From Pomacea canaliculata (taxonomy: Eukaryota; Mollusca; Gastropoda; Architaenioglossa; Ampullariidae), in assembly GCF_003073045.1 (NCBI RefSeq), contig NC_037599.1, positions 620,001-684,000 on the forward strand: DNA of 64,000 nt, written 5' to 3'. The translations under genes were made by a program, and so were the position numbers. Positions 24,251 to 34,309 of this stretch are shown piece after piece. Each line of letters opens with the position of its first letter. Within the stretch, counting starts at the first letter, position 1. A model generated the notes under the pieces. The model was not told where the DNA came from, made no database searches, and saw only the letters and a list, made by a program, of their open reading frames with translations.

Positions 24251-24887
24251 GATAAAAAGATTAACGTTTCGTTCCTTGTGCTCCCCACCCACCACGGAGT
24301 CCAACTAGGGGATGCGACCGAGCGGTACCACTTGGGTATTTCCAGCAGGGTCACACCAGGGCTACACAAGGAATATACTCTGGCCTTCCAGAAGCAAGAC
24401 CAGATTGACCCCGGCCGCAGCCTTCTAGCAAAGCTAGGGCAATTCACGACCAGCCGCTTGATTGGTGTGGGCCACACCAACCCCCCGTCTAGGGGAAGTC
24501 CGGGCCAAAGAGGTGTGTTGGTATGATGAGCCGTAACCCATCAGGGACCTCAACCTCCAGGATCCCATTCTCCCCCGACACGGGTCGCCCTGCACGGCAA
24601 ACGCAGGGGACCTAAAGAAGGCCGCAGACAGGAAATGATGTTCGAAGAAAGATGTAATGGGAGAAGGAAAAACAGAAGAAGGACCGGTGAAGTCAGAAGA
24701 AAGGAAAGGTAAAACGGTAGTATATGAGGGAGATGTTTACTTTGAAAAAGAATAGAGATGAAAGGGCCAATGAAGCAAGAAAAAGAAAAGCCTGAGGAAA
24801 AGGGGTGGGCCAGCTTTGTCACCCAGCCAGAGAAAGGCTGGGTGTTCGCCCCCGGCACTAGAAGCCGGGCCCTTGGGGGCGCCAGCT

Positions 24888-25070
24888 GTGGCGGCCATGT
24901 TGGTATACTACTGTAGCACCGTGATAGTATATTGTTGTGGCGGCCATGTTGGTATACTACTGTAGCACCGTGATGGTATATTGTTGTGGCGGCCATGTTG
25001 GTATACTACTGTAGCACCGTGATAGTATAGTGTTGTGGCGGCCATGTTGGTATACTACTGTAGCAACGTG
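24888..25070. repeat. 49-bp tandem repeat, about 3.7 copies
   Basis: Units start at 24888, 24937, 24986 and 25035 with only a few base changes (GTGGCGGCCATGTTGGTATA and onward). The right-hand LINE target duplication overlaps the first unit, so the array predates the LINE insertion and is not part of its 5' UTR. Confidence 0.9.
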
Positions 25071-25214
25071 AGTGAGGGGTGCACACCGAGAACCACTCTA
25101 CAGGTAGCTAGCCAGTCAGTGAGGGGTGCACACCGACTAGTGAGTCACAGTAGTACAGGCAGCGGAAGTGGAAGGCAGTTGGCTCCCTCAGCACCAGACG
25201 TGACAAATAACTAG

Positions 25215-27030
25215 ATAGTAGCAGTATACTAACAACTCTTGTTAACATTGATGCTAACATTAGCAGTGTACTAACAACTCTTGTTAACAATGATACTAAC
25301 ATTAGCAGTGTACTAACAACTCTTGTTAACAATGATACTAACATTAGCAGTGTACTAACAACTCTTGTTAACAATGATACTAACATTAGCAGTGTACTAA
25401 CAACTCTTGTTAACAATGATACTAACATTAGCAGTGTACTAACAACTCTTGTTAACAATGATACTAACATTAGCAGTGTTAACAACTCTTGTTAACAATG
25501 ATTACTAACATTAGCAGTGTACTAACAACTCTTGTTAACAATGATACTAACATTAGCAGTGTACTAACAACTCTTGTTAACAATGATACTAACATTAGCA
25601 GTGTGTAACAATGATACTAACATTAGCAGTGTACTAACAACTCTTGTTAACAATGATACTAACATTAGCAGTGTACTAACAACTCTTGTTAACAATGATA
25701 CTAACATTAGCAGTGTACTAACAACTCTTGTTAACAATGATACTAACATTAGCAGCAACTCTTGTAACAATGATACTAACATTAGCAGTGTACTAACAAC
25801 TCTTGTTAAACAATGATACTAACATTAGCAGTGTACTAACAACTCTTGTTAACAATGATACTAACATTAGCAGTGTACTAACAACTCTGTTAACAATGAT
25901 ACTAACATTAGCAGTGTACTAACAACTCTTAACAAATGATACTAACATTAGCAGTGTACTAACAACTCTTGTTAACAATGATACTAACATTAGCAGTGTA
26001 CTAACAACTCTTGTTAACAATGATACTAACATAGCAGTGTACTAACAACTCTTGTTAACAATGATACTAACATTAGCAGTGTACTAACAACTCTTGTTAA
26101 CAATGATACTAACATTAGCAGTGTACTAACAACTCTTGGTAACAATGATACTAACATTAGCAGTGTACTAACAACTCTTGTTAACAATGATACTAACATT
26201 AGACTCTGTTAACAATGATACTAACATTAGCAGTGTACTAACAACTCTTGTTAACAATGATACTAACATTAGCAGTGTACTAACAACTCTTGTTAACAAT
26301 GATACTAACATTAGCAGTGTACTAACAACTCTTGTTAACAATGATACTAACATTAGCAGTGTACTAACAACTCTTGTTAACAATGATACTAACATTAGCA
26401 GTGTACTAACAACTCTTGTTTAACAATGATACTAACATTAGCAGTATGCTAACAACCCCTGTTAACATTGATACTAACATTAGCAGTATGCTAACAACCC
26501 ATGTTAACATTGATACTAACATTAGCAGTATGCTAACAACCCCTGTTAACTACGATACTAACATTAGCAGTGCTAACAACTCTTGTTAACAATGATACTA
26601 CATTAGCAGTGTACTAACAACTCTTGTTAACAATGATACTTTTGCTAACACTAACATTAGCAGTGTACTAACAACTCTTGGTAACAATGATACTAACATT
26701 AGCAGTGTACTAACAACTCTTGTTAACAATGATACTAACATTAGCAGTGTACTAACAACTCTTGTTAACAATGATACTAACATTAGCAGTGTACTAACAA
26801 CTCTTGTTAACAATGATACTAACATTAGCAGTGTGCTAACAGCTCTTGTTAACAATGATACTAACATTAGCAATATACTAACAGCTCTTGTTAACAATGA
26901 TACTAACATTAGCAGTGTACTAACAACTCTTGTTAACAATGATACTAACATTAGCAGTGTACTAACAACTCTTGTTAACAATGATACTAACATTAGCAGT
27001 GTACTAACAACCCCTGTTAACAATGACAAC
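25215..27030. repeat. 42-bp satellite array, about 43 units
   Basis: Units of ACTAACAACTCTTGTTAACA plus AATGATACTAACATTAGCAG plus TG repeat for 1.8 kb, most nearly identical. Occasional indels and a variant subgroup (CCCCTGTTAACATTGAT) occur around 26440-26560. Each unit contains the palindrome TTGTTAACAA. Because 42 is a multiple of three, both strands stay open for long runs (NNDTNISSVLTTLV on plus, STLLMLVSLLTRVV on minus); these are not genes. Confidence 0.95.
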
Positions 27031-27109
27031 ATCAAGGGCTACAACCTTCAGTACTTGCGGTGCAGGTTTAGCAAGAGTTGTGTCCCCTGCCCGACTTCAT
27101 TGCTGTCTG

Positions 27110-27630
27110 CCTGTGTGTGAGACTGAAAGGAGGAGGAGGGGAAGAGAGAGAAAGGAGGAGGAGGGGAAGAGAGAGAGGCAGAGGGAGGAGTTGTGACAGT
27201 TATTGCCAAGTTGCCACTTGTCCAAGTTTGGAGTCAATGACGGGCAGACTGTAACCCTGACTCACTGCTGGCATGTGTGGTAAAGATGTGCATCACGTGG
27301 TCTGTGATTTACCAGCCTTCATTAGCATGTTGTAGGGGTCAAGGGTCGTTAAGAACCACACACACACTTGTTTATGCCGGCAGTCAGTGCTGCAAGACAC
27401 GGTGAGGTGCAGCAAGCCTTTAGTGTGCTGTCTCTAGCTGACTGCTAGTGCGGACTGCTAGTGCGGACTGTGCTGTCTCTAGTGCTGACTGCTAGAGCTG
27501 ACTGTGCTGTCTCTAGTGCTGACTGCTAGTGCGGACTGTGCTGACTGCTAGTGTGGACTGTAAAGACTGCAGGTACTGACTGCCTTGACTGGCAAGCTGA
27601 CGTACACGTCTGTCTACCTGTGTGTTTCAG
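27110..27630. other. Intergenic DNA with short tandem repeats before an unknown gene
   Basis: Holds a purine-rich duplication (GGAGGAGGGGAAGAGAGAG, 27130-27180) and degenerate repeats of GACTGCTAGTGCGGACTGTG around 27440-27560. A 5' UTR exon for the next gene may lie here but I cannot place it. Confidence 0.4.
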
Positions 27631-27632
27631 GT

Positions 27633-29231
27633 ATGGAGTTCATGGAGGCACTGCCTACCGCCAGGTGCAAACGTCGGAGGATGTCAGATGAATTGCAGTC
27701 AGAGGATTCGCCCAGCAGCAAACTCTCAGGTGCTGTCCTACATATAGCTGTGTGTCTTGTAGATGACTTATCAGCGGTGTGATACAGACACGTTGTAGAT
27801 GACCTGTAGAGTACACACCCGGGCTGTAGATGACCTGTAGAGTACACACACGGGCTGTAGATGACTTATCAGCGGTATGATACAGACTAGTTGTAGATGA
27901 CCTGTATAGTACACGTTTGCCTTGCTGCCTAAGCAGTAGGTCATTGCTTGACCCTGACGACCATGTCGATGTGAGAGGTTGACGCTGTTATCGCCGTTGC
28001 AGTGCTCAGCCGCCAGTTCTTCACCATCCACAAGGGCAGCGGCGTCTTCGACACGGAGGAGTGGCGCAGTGCCGACAAAACGCTCTTCCGCCCCGTCAGC
28101 GAGGACATGATGGTGGGCGTGGCCAAGGTGGAGCAGATCACGTGTCAGGATGGCAGCTTCTTTGTCGCAGACCTGTCCGGCAGGTACTCGCGCACCGCGC
28201 CAGGTAGGCCTACCCCGGGTGTACTCGCCTGCTTTGTGTCTCACCCCTGGTCACCGCGTTTGTCGCCTGACAAATGACAATCGTGTGTAGCGCTCGTGGA
28301 TGACAGGCCCTGGCGTTTGTCTCCTGAGATGTTTCGTGACCACAGTGTCTCTCCTAGCAACTGTTTGTCTCCTGACGTACTTATTGACTGCGCTGTCTCC
28401 TAGCGATTGTGTTTGTCGATCTCGGGGCAAAATGATTGTCTCCTGACAATCCTATTCGTCACCTGACTACTGTGTTTGTCATCCTGGCTATCTGCAGACA
28501 CTCGCTTGGCCCTGACGCCCCTCGTGTGTCTGTTGGTATGACGTCATCGCGTTGTATAGCATGTTGTCACGTTGGCGTCTAGTGCAGCATGACGTCTGTC
28601 TGTGCAGGTAAAGTCATTCACCTGTGGCGGTATGACAAGGTGCAGAGAAAGCTGTACGTCTCCCGCTCCTTCCTTTTCACCAACACCGCTGTGAGTTGAG
28701 CGTCACTCACCTCCTAGGTGTTACACTTCATGTACAGATGGCAGTGACACTGACGACAGGGACCCTAGTGAGAGTGACCTCATGGACAACTGTCACAGCG
28801 AGAATGACTAGTGTCCTCGTGCGAGTGACGTCATAGAGGACTGTCACAGTGAGAATGACAAGTGTCCTCTTGAGAGTGACGTCATAGACAACTGTCACAG
28901 CGAGAATGACAAGTGTCCTCGTGAGAGTGACGTCATAGACAACTGTCACAGCGAGAATGACTAGTGTCCTCGTGCGAGTGACGTCATAGAGGACTGTCAC
29001 AGTGAGAATGACAAGTGTCCTCGTGCGAGTGACGTCATAGACGACTGTCACAGCGAGAATGACGTCCTAGTGAGAGTGACGTCATAGACGACTGTCACAG
29101 CGAGAATGACGTCCTAGTGAGAATGAGGTCAGAGCGATTGGTGGGTGAATTTCATTGGTCCATTGTTCACGTGGTGCTGGTTGCTTTTGTTGTCAGGAGT
29201 TCGTAAGCGTCCAGCAGTTTCTCCAGCGTCT
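27633..29231 (+). CDS. Unrecognised small protein, at least four exons
   Basis: Exons 27633-27729, 28003-28203, 28608-28690 and 29197-29231 have clean splice signals and consistent phases (1, 1, 0). They give about 138 residues beginning MEFMEALPTARCKRRRMSDE. The start is close to a basic RCKRRR stretch, possibly a nuclear signal. The central part (LSRQFFTIHKGSGVFDTEEW, then VGVAKVEQITCQDGSFFVAD and VIHLWRYDKVQRKLYVSRSF) looks like a compact folded domain, but I do not recognise the family. After the last exon there is either an in-frame TGA (ending FLQRL) or a GTGAGG donor overlapping that TGA; I found no further exon. Codon use is GC-rich, unlike the AT-rich genes on the left. The last intron holds the CRE-bearing minisatellite. 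Confidence 0.7.
27740..27915. repeat. Short imperfect tandem repeat in intron 1 of the unknown gene
   Basis: GTAGATGACCTGTAGAGTAC and GTAGATGACTTATCAGCGGT blocks alternate about five times. Confidence 0.6.
28755..29120. repeat. 51-bp minisatellite with a CRE palindrome in most units
   Basis: About seven units of 51 bp (AGTGTCCTCGTGCGAGTGAC and onward, ending near GAGAATGACA). Perfect TGACGTCA palindromes lie at 28826, 28877, 28928, 28979, 29030 and 29077. The array lies inside the third intron of the unknown gene. The minus-strand frame through it (YDVTRTRTLVILTV) is an effect of the 17-codon period. Confidence 0.9.
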
Positions 29232-29582
29232 GTGAGGCCGACACCTGGCAGTTGGTGTCACCAGCACCTGGCATGGGTGTCACCAGCACCTGGCATTGGG
29301 TGTCACCGACAGTGTCACCGCACAGGCAGAGGGTTTGCATCTCCTCTGGCTCTCATAAAACCATCTCCGCAGACCCCAGTCACGTGACGTGAATGGTGTT
29401 ACGTACTACAAAGTCAAGGACAGTTTTGGCTTGTCTCCCCTCGCTCTGGGACTGGCCAGCGCCGCCTACTGGCCAGACTTGCAGAGATTGAGATGTAGTG
29501 CTGTCAGTGTGTGTGTGTGTGTGCATGTAGAAAGCTTCCAGAGATTGAGATGGATTGTTGTCAGTGTGTGTGTTTGTGTGTG

Positions 29583-29615
<33 letters not shown>

Positions 29616-30390
29616 AGAAAGCTTCCAGAGACTACGATACATTGCTGTGTGAGACGCTTAGACTCTGCGGCCACGTGGAGACCTGTACAGACTGGCTGAC
29701 CCGCTGACCCCACGACAGGGATGTGCACTCAGTCTAGCACTTGTGTGACTGCTGCAGGATAGACAGATGGAATAATTGACAATGTTTGTTTGCTGTCTTT
29801 CAGCTGACAGCATACGTCACACCTTTTGACTGTTGTGTTTGTGCTTGTGACATACTTTCTTTGCTGCAGTTTGTGCTGATGAGATAGTTTGAGATGTTTG
29901 CGCTGGCGACACGCACGCGCGTGCACACACACACACATTGCAGGGAGTCCTCACTCCAAGAAGCATTAGTGTCAGGATCAGATGGACTTGCTAGCAGTCA
30001 GGCTACAAGACACTCGTGTCAGGGTCAGCTGATGCTAGCCTGCAGCTAGTCGCTGGCTGTGGACCATCCACCTCACCCACGTTAAAGTCAGCCCACCCGG
30101 CTGTGTTGGGGGGTACTCTACACAGTGAACTACACACGCCTCTATCGCCGACTGTTGCCAGACCGCCATGACTACCCCAGAGGTCTGGCACAGAACTGGG
30201 AGGAGACTAGGGTGGGCAGCGACCACAGCGACCACGGTGCCGCAAGTAAAAAGCAAGAAGGAGGGAGATGTTTTGTCCCTCCTTTTTTTAACTGCTTTAA
30301 TGTAGACACAAAGCTCATCACAACGCTTATATTAGCTGCCGGCACGCAATTAAGTTTTTGTTAATTGAATATTTGTATGATGGCATGAAA
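29232..30390. other. 3' region of the unknown gene with TG microsatellites
   Basis: Contains short GGTGTCACCAGCACCTGGCA repeats (29250-29310) and two TG microsatellites (about 29505-29530 and 29560-29616). No further coding exon is convincing. Confidence 0.4.
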
Positions 30391-30399
30391 GTGCAAGAA

Positions 30400-30405
30400 A
30401 ATAAA
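30400..30405 (+). terminator. Candidate polyadenylation signal for the unknown gene
   Basis: AATAAA in AT-rich sequence about 1.2 kb beyond the last exon. It is the first canonical hexamer downstream on this strand. Confidence 0.35.
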
Positions 30406-30584
30406 TATATGTAAAAGAAAGACTGAGTCTGTGTCTTCATTAGTTTTGGAGATGTTTGTGTTTGAGTGGTGGCTAGAACTCTTGATTGTCCGCCATGTTT
30501 GAGGCTGTCACGTGGTCTGGTGCACGTGGTCCCAGTTACGTCATTTCAAATATTTTGCGTCATCGTTTATTGTGCTGTAGAACT

Positions 30585-30608
30585 GTGACGTCACGGACCA
30601 ATATAAAT
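30585..30608 (+). promoter_or_regulatory. Promoter-like cluster: CRE palindrome, CCAAT, TATA-like
   Basis: GTGACGTCAC (30585-30594), CCAAT (30598-30602) and TATAAAT (30602-30608) lie in immediate order. The spacing is tighter than in a normal core promoter. The next plus-strand gene starts at 34310, so any link would need a 5' UTR exon I have not identified. Confidence 0.25.
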
Positions 30609-30982
30609 GTCAGTTGTGGTTACGTGTCAGTCAAACACGTCGCCATGTCCTCCAGTGTTTACTGACGCCATTCAACATGTAAACATCAATATCCACGTGA
30701 CAGTTTGTGACCGCCAGCACAAACACCGACCCCACCATCAACACACGTTACACCACGTGGCCTGCCGGCTGTCGTGCCGGGTACCGGGTACCCTCACAAA
30801 ATACACAGTATTCTCCCCGTCACACTCAACACACACATACCTCAACACGTGACAACATCAAGGTTGTTGTTTGTTGTCTTTTAAACTTGATATTTTGTTT
30901 GCTGGTGTCCATGAGATACGTGGAGCTGAAAACTAGCGATGTTGGTGTGGTCACCGACTGGCACTGGCACTGTGAGTGTGTG

Positions 30983-31315
30983 TGTGATACCCTGTATCCT
31001 GCTGATATCCTCCAACACTGGATTGTTCTCAAGATACCCTGTATCCTGCTGATGTCCTCCAACACTGGATTGTTCTCAAGATACCCTGTATCCTGCTGAT
31101 ATCCTCCAACACTGGATTGTTCTCAAGATACCCTGTATCCTGCTGATGTCCTCCAACACTGGATTGTTCTCAAGATACCCTGTATCCTGCTGATGGCCTC
31201 CAACACTGGATTGTTCTCAAGATACCCTGTATCCTGCTGATGTCCTCCAACACTGGATTGTTCTCAAGATACCCTGTATCCTGCTGATGGCCTCCAACAC
31301 TGGATTGTTCTGATG
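30983..31315. repeat. 47-bp tandem repeat, about seven units
   Basis: Units of ATACCCTGTATCCTGCTGAT plus a part ending GGATTGTTCTCAAG, differing mainly at one position (GATATCC, GATGTCC or GATGGCC). Confidence 0.9.
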
Positions 31316-32855
31316 CCTTGACAACACCTGCCTTTATCTCGCCAGGTGTTGTGACAGCCATGACTGTTGCATGAGCGCCCCCTACACACAACGGCTGTGG
31401 GGGCGGGGGGGGGAGGAGCAGTTTTGTGGGCCAACAGGTGGAGTGGAGTAGGTAGCCTTGTATTCAGTACGACTGGTACCGGTGGTTAGGGGAGGAGGAC
31501 CACCTCCAAGGTACCTTGAAGCCACAAGGACAGGATGTCGTGCAGGGTGGCATGGCCGGATCAAACCGGCTGACAGAGGTTGAGCGTTAGAAGTGGAGGT
31601 TGCTGGTGTCCTACGACTGTGACAACCCAGCTTCCTACAGTCACTGGTTCTGTGTTCTGTGTGTGAGATCCACAGCAGCTCCTCAGCCTCCTGTTCTCCA
31701 ACACCTGCATTGTCCTCCGTGTGTCACAGCGTCCACGTGACACATCCGTAAAGCAGGGTGGGTGGGTACCACGAGGGTCTGGTGCTGACCACGGACGTAT
31801 AGAGGTGGACTGCTGTCTGTCTGCCGAGACCAACGCTTAGCTTCTTGCCACGTTGTCCGCTGTGAGTCTCGGCGAGCCTACACAAAGAATGTGAGATATA
31901 AGTATGTATGTCTCAGCTCGCCAAAGCCAATCAAGTGAAGGCGATCATGCCGCTAGGAGGAGGTCAAGACTTCGGTCGCGGCAGCTGTTGTCTGCTCTTA
32001 ACGGCCTTTCAACAGTCGGCGTGTCGGGGAGACAACTCACTGTCAGGAAGCGGACCCGGGTTATCTTTCCACATGATCGATCTCTGACTGGCTGGTCGTT
32101 GGCAGAAGTCTCTCTCATCTATTATTCAGACCTTAAGTAAAGTCGATCTCCACCAACGCTCCTTGCTGGCGTGTGCTTAGTCCCTGAACTTTGACCTCCA
32201 GGCTTGGGGTCAAGCAGCAGCTGGAAATGTCTGCACTCTGCCAGGACGACAAACGAGGAGTGAGAACTGTATACAAAGTGCTGGTGGTTAGCTTAACCCT
32301 AGCCCTAACCCTGAAGAGATCCAGCGCCGCCTGCTGGTGGCTTGATGGCTGTCAGGTCGGGTGCGACACCCGGTGTAACGGATCTGGCGCCACGTGGAGG
32401 TGGACAAGGCTGTGGAGTAGACTGAGATCGATCTTTGCTCACGTGTCTGTCGCTTTGCCCACTCCACATCCGGGTAACTGAGCACGAGCGAGCGCACCCC
32501 GTGGCGAGCTGATGTACAGGTGTGAGGGAGGGGCGAGTACTCTCGTTGCTAGATCACCGCACATCCTGTAAACACTGTCGACACCAGGTGGCAGGTGAGT
32601 TCCGCTCATTTACAGCAAACACGCGCAGACATCCACACGGCCTGCAGCGGGTGGCCAGGTGCATGAAGGGATTCACCACAACGCAAACATGTCACGTGAC
32701 AAGCAAATAGCGGACAAGCCGATGACGTCAGTAAGCAGGAAGTAAGGCAACCAACATCCGGTAACAGGTGTTAAAAATAGAAGTACGCCAGGTGTTGCCA
32801 CAAGTACACGACATAATTTCATGACACGTCATCTCAATATCTGATGATAGGGTGA
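31316..32855. other. Intergenic DNA, no supported gene
   Basis: Includes the second copy of the dispersed repeat seen at 17.2 kb (31720-31860) and a short CCCTAACCCT-like run at 32300. The remaining open frames are short and resemble no family I know. Confidence 0.4.
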
Positions 32856-32859
32856 CACC

Positions 32860-33005
32860 ATTTGATACTGACACTGACACATGTCAGACATGTGTATCAC
32901 TAGACATTTGACACTGACACATGTCAGACATGTCATCACTATATTTGACACTGACACATGCCAGACATGTCATCACTATATTTGATACTGATAGTGACAT
33001 GTCAG
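32860..33005. repeat. Degenerate tandem repeat of about 37 bp
   Basis: Four units built on ACACTGACACATGTCAGACATGT, each with an ATGTC/GACAT inverted repeat. Confidence 0.7.
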
Positions 33006-33119
33006 ACACGTATTACTCACCATCTGTAACAATAAAAGGTTTATTTACGAGCTTTGGAGTTTGGAGAGTGCGTTACCACCATCAAGGTGCTGACAGACAT
33101 GAAAAGGTTTTACACATCC

Positions 33120-33670
33120 ATTCATTCACCATCATTCAACTTCTCTCTCTCTCACGCACACACACGCACACACACACGCACAGTCAGGTGTGTAAGCAGC
33201 AGTCACATCCAGAGAGAGGTACAGTATGTGGGAGCCGAGACACGACCCCAGATTGTCATTGTCATGGTGACAGGTGCTGAAGTCACTGCTAGCCAGCCGC
33301 AGCTGACAAGTTGCTGACACAAGGCTGGTGACTAGTCCGTCATCGTGTCATCCACCGCGGTGACATCACTGAGCTGACGAAAGTGAGAAAGTGCTTGCAC
33401 AGACACGGCCGCCACGTCGGCTCCACTAACCAATCACTTAATGCCGCTTACACCCGCTGAGCACAACAATCGACTGTTAGTCGGGTGGCGGTGGGGGAGG
33501 GCTTTATTGACACACACGGACACACGGACACGCACACACACGCACACACGGACATCCACACACACAGACACACACACACACACACACACACACGCACGCC
33601 CTTGTCGCCCGCCTGGAAGTGACGATCATTCTGAGACAACCACCACCCCGCTCTCTCTCTCTCTCGCGCG
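33120..33670. repeat. CA-rich and CT-rich microsatellites
   Basis: CA-rich tracts at about 33157-33182 and 33510-33600, and a CT tract at about 33650-33665. Open frames across them are low-complexity shadows. Confidence 0.8.
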
Positions 33671-34309
33671 CCGTGTGTTGCCGGGGTACCGTGCGGCCAA
33701 CAGCGGGTAGGCCGGGTGGCGGGTGTCAGGCACACTCCGCTGACGGTTAGTGAAAGCGGAACAAGCAGCCATTGCCGACACTCCTTGAGCCGTGTGATCG
33801 GCCTGGCGGCGGACTTAGCGCGGGCCCTCCGGTGGAGATCGAACTCCATTTCTCGCCAGGCAACTCCCCGTGTACATCCACCCACACCTCGCTACAGGTC
33901 GCTCACCAGCGAGTGGTGGGCAGCAAGAAGGGACTGACAGACAAGAGGAGAAATAAGACTTTGCCCCGCAAGTAATCCCACAGTGACGATGTCCGTGTCG
34001 CCACCGACCTTTCGTGGAGAGCGACTGAGGAGACGGTCACAGAGTCTGTAGACTCGGCCACCACACCGCACACACACCTGTAAACAGTTGAGTTTACTCT
34101 CTCACAGCCTGGAGTGCAGGTGACTGCGCGGGGGAAGCAGCGCCCTCAGGATCACTTGCTGGCCTCCGGGACAACAGGCAATCAGGGTGAGAGGTCGTCT
34201 TACGACACAAGAGCTGACACTTGTCACACTTGTCACAGCATGAGCCTCGAGTAAGGTGAACCGCTCTTACCTGCTCGGTTGCTAGGTGTTGCTCCCAGAC
34301 GCGGTGACC

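Larger units (their letters stand above)
18914..24879 (-). mobile_element. Near full-length LINE, I/Nimb-like group, with RNase H
   Basis: A 5966-bp element flanked by a perfect 13-bp target duplication, CGCCAGCTGTGGC, at 18901-18913 and 24880-24892. Reading the minus strand: a 5' UTR of about 630 bp, ORF1 (22877-24250), ORF2 (from 22873 leftwards to about 19146), a 3' UTR, and a tail of CACCAATAAACAACAACA at 18914-18931. The endonuclease, reverse transcriptase (YVDD near 20831-20842), RNase H and C-terminal zinc-like motif are all present in the order typical of the I group. ORF1 is open but ORF2 is broken, so this copy is not autonomous. The matching target duplications suggest a fairly recent insertion. 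The clade assignment rests on domain order, not on a tree. Confidence 0.9.

Noticed and set aside
24888-25070. 49-bp repeat as LINE promoter monomers
   Set aside because: The LINE's right target duplication lies between the LINE and the array, so the array is flanking DNA.
25108-27120. Long open frames with 14-residue repeats on both strands
   Set aside because: They follow the 42-bp period of the satellite; both strands and several frames are equally open, and no start, splice or composition signal supports coding.
28728-29051. 107-residue minus-strand frame with 17-residue repeats
   Set aside because: Caused by the 51-bp minisatellite inside an intron of the plus-strand gene.
32295-32315. 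Telomere-like CCCTAACCCT run
   Set aside because: Only about three degenerate units; too short to call an interstitial telomere.
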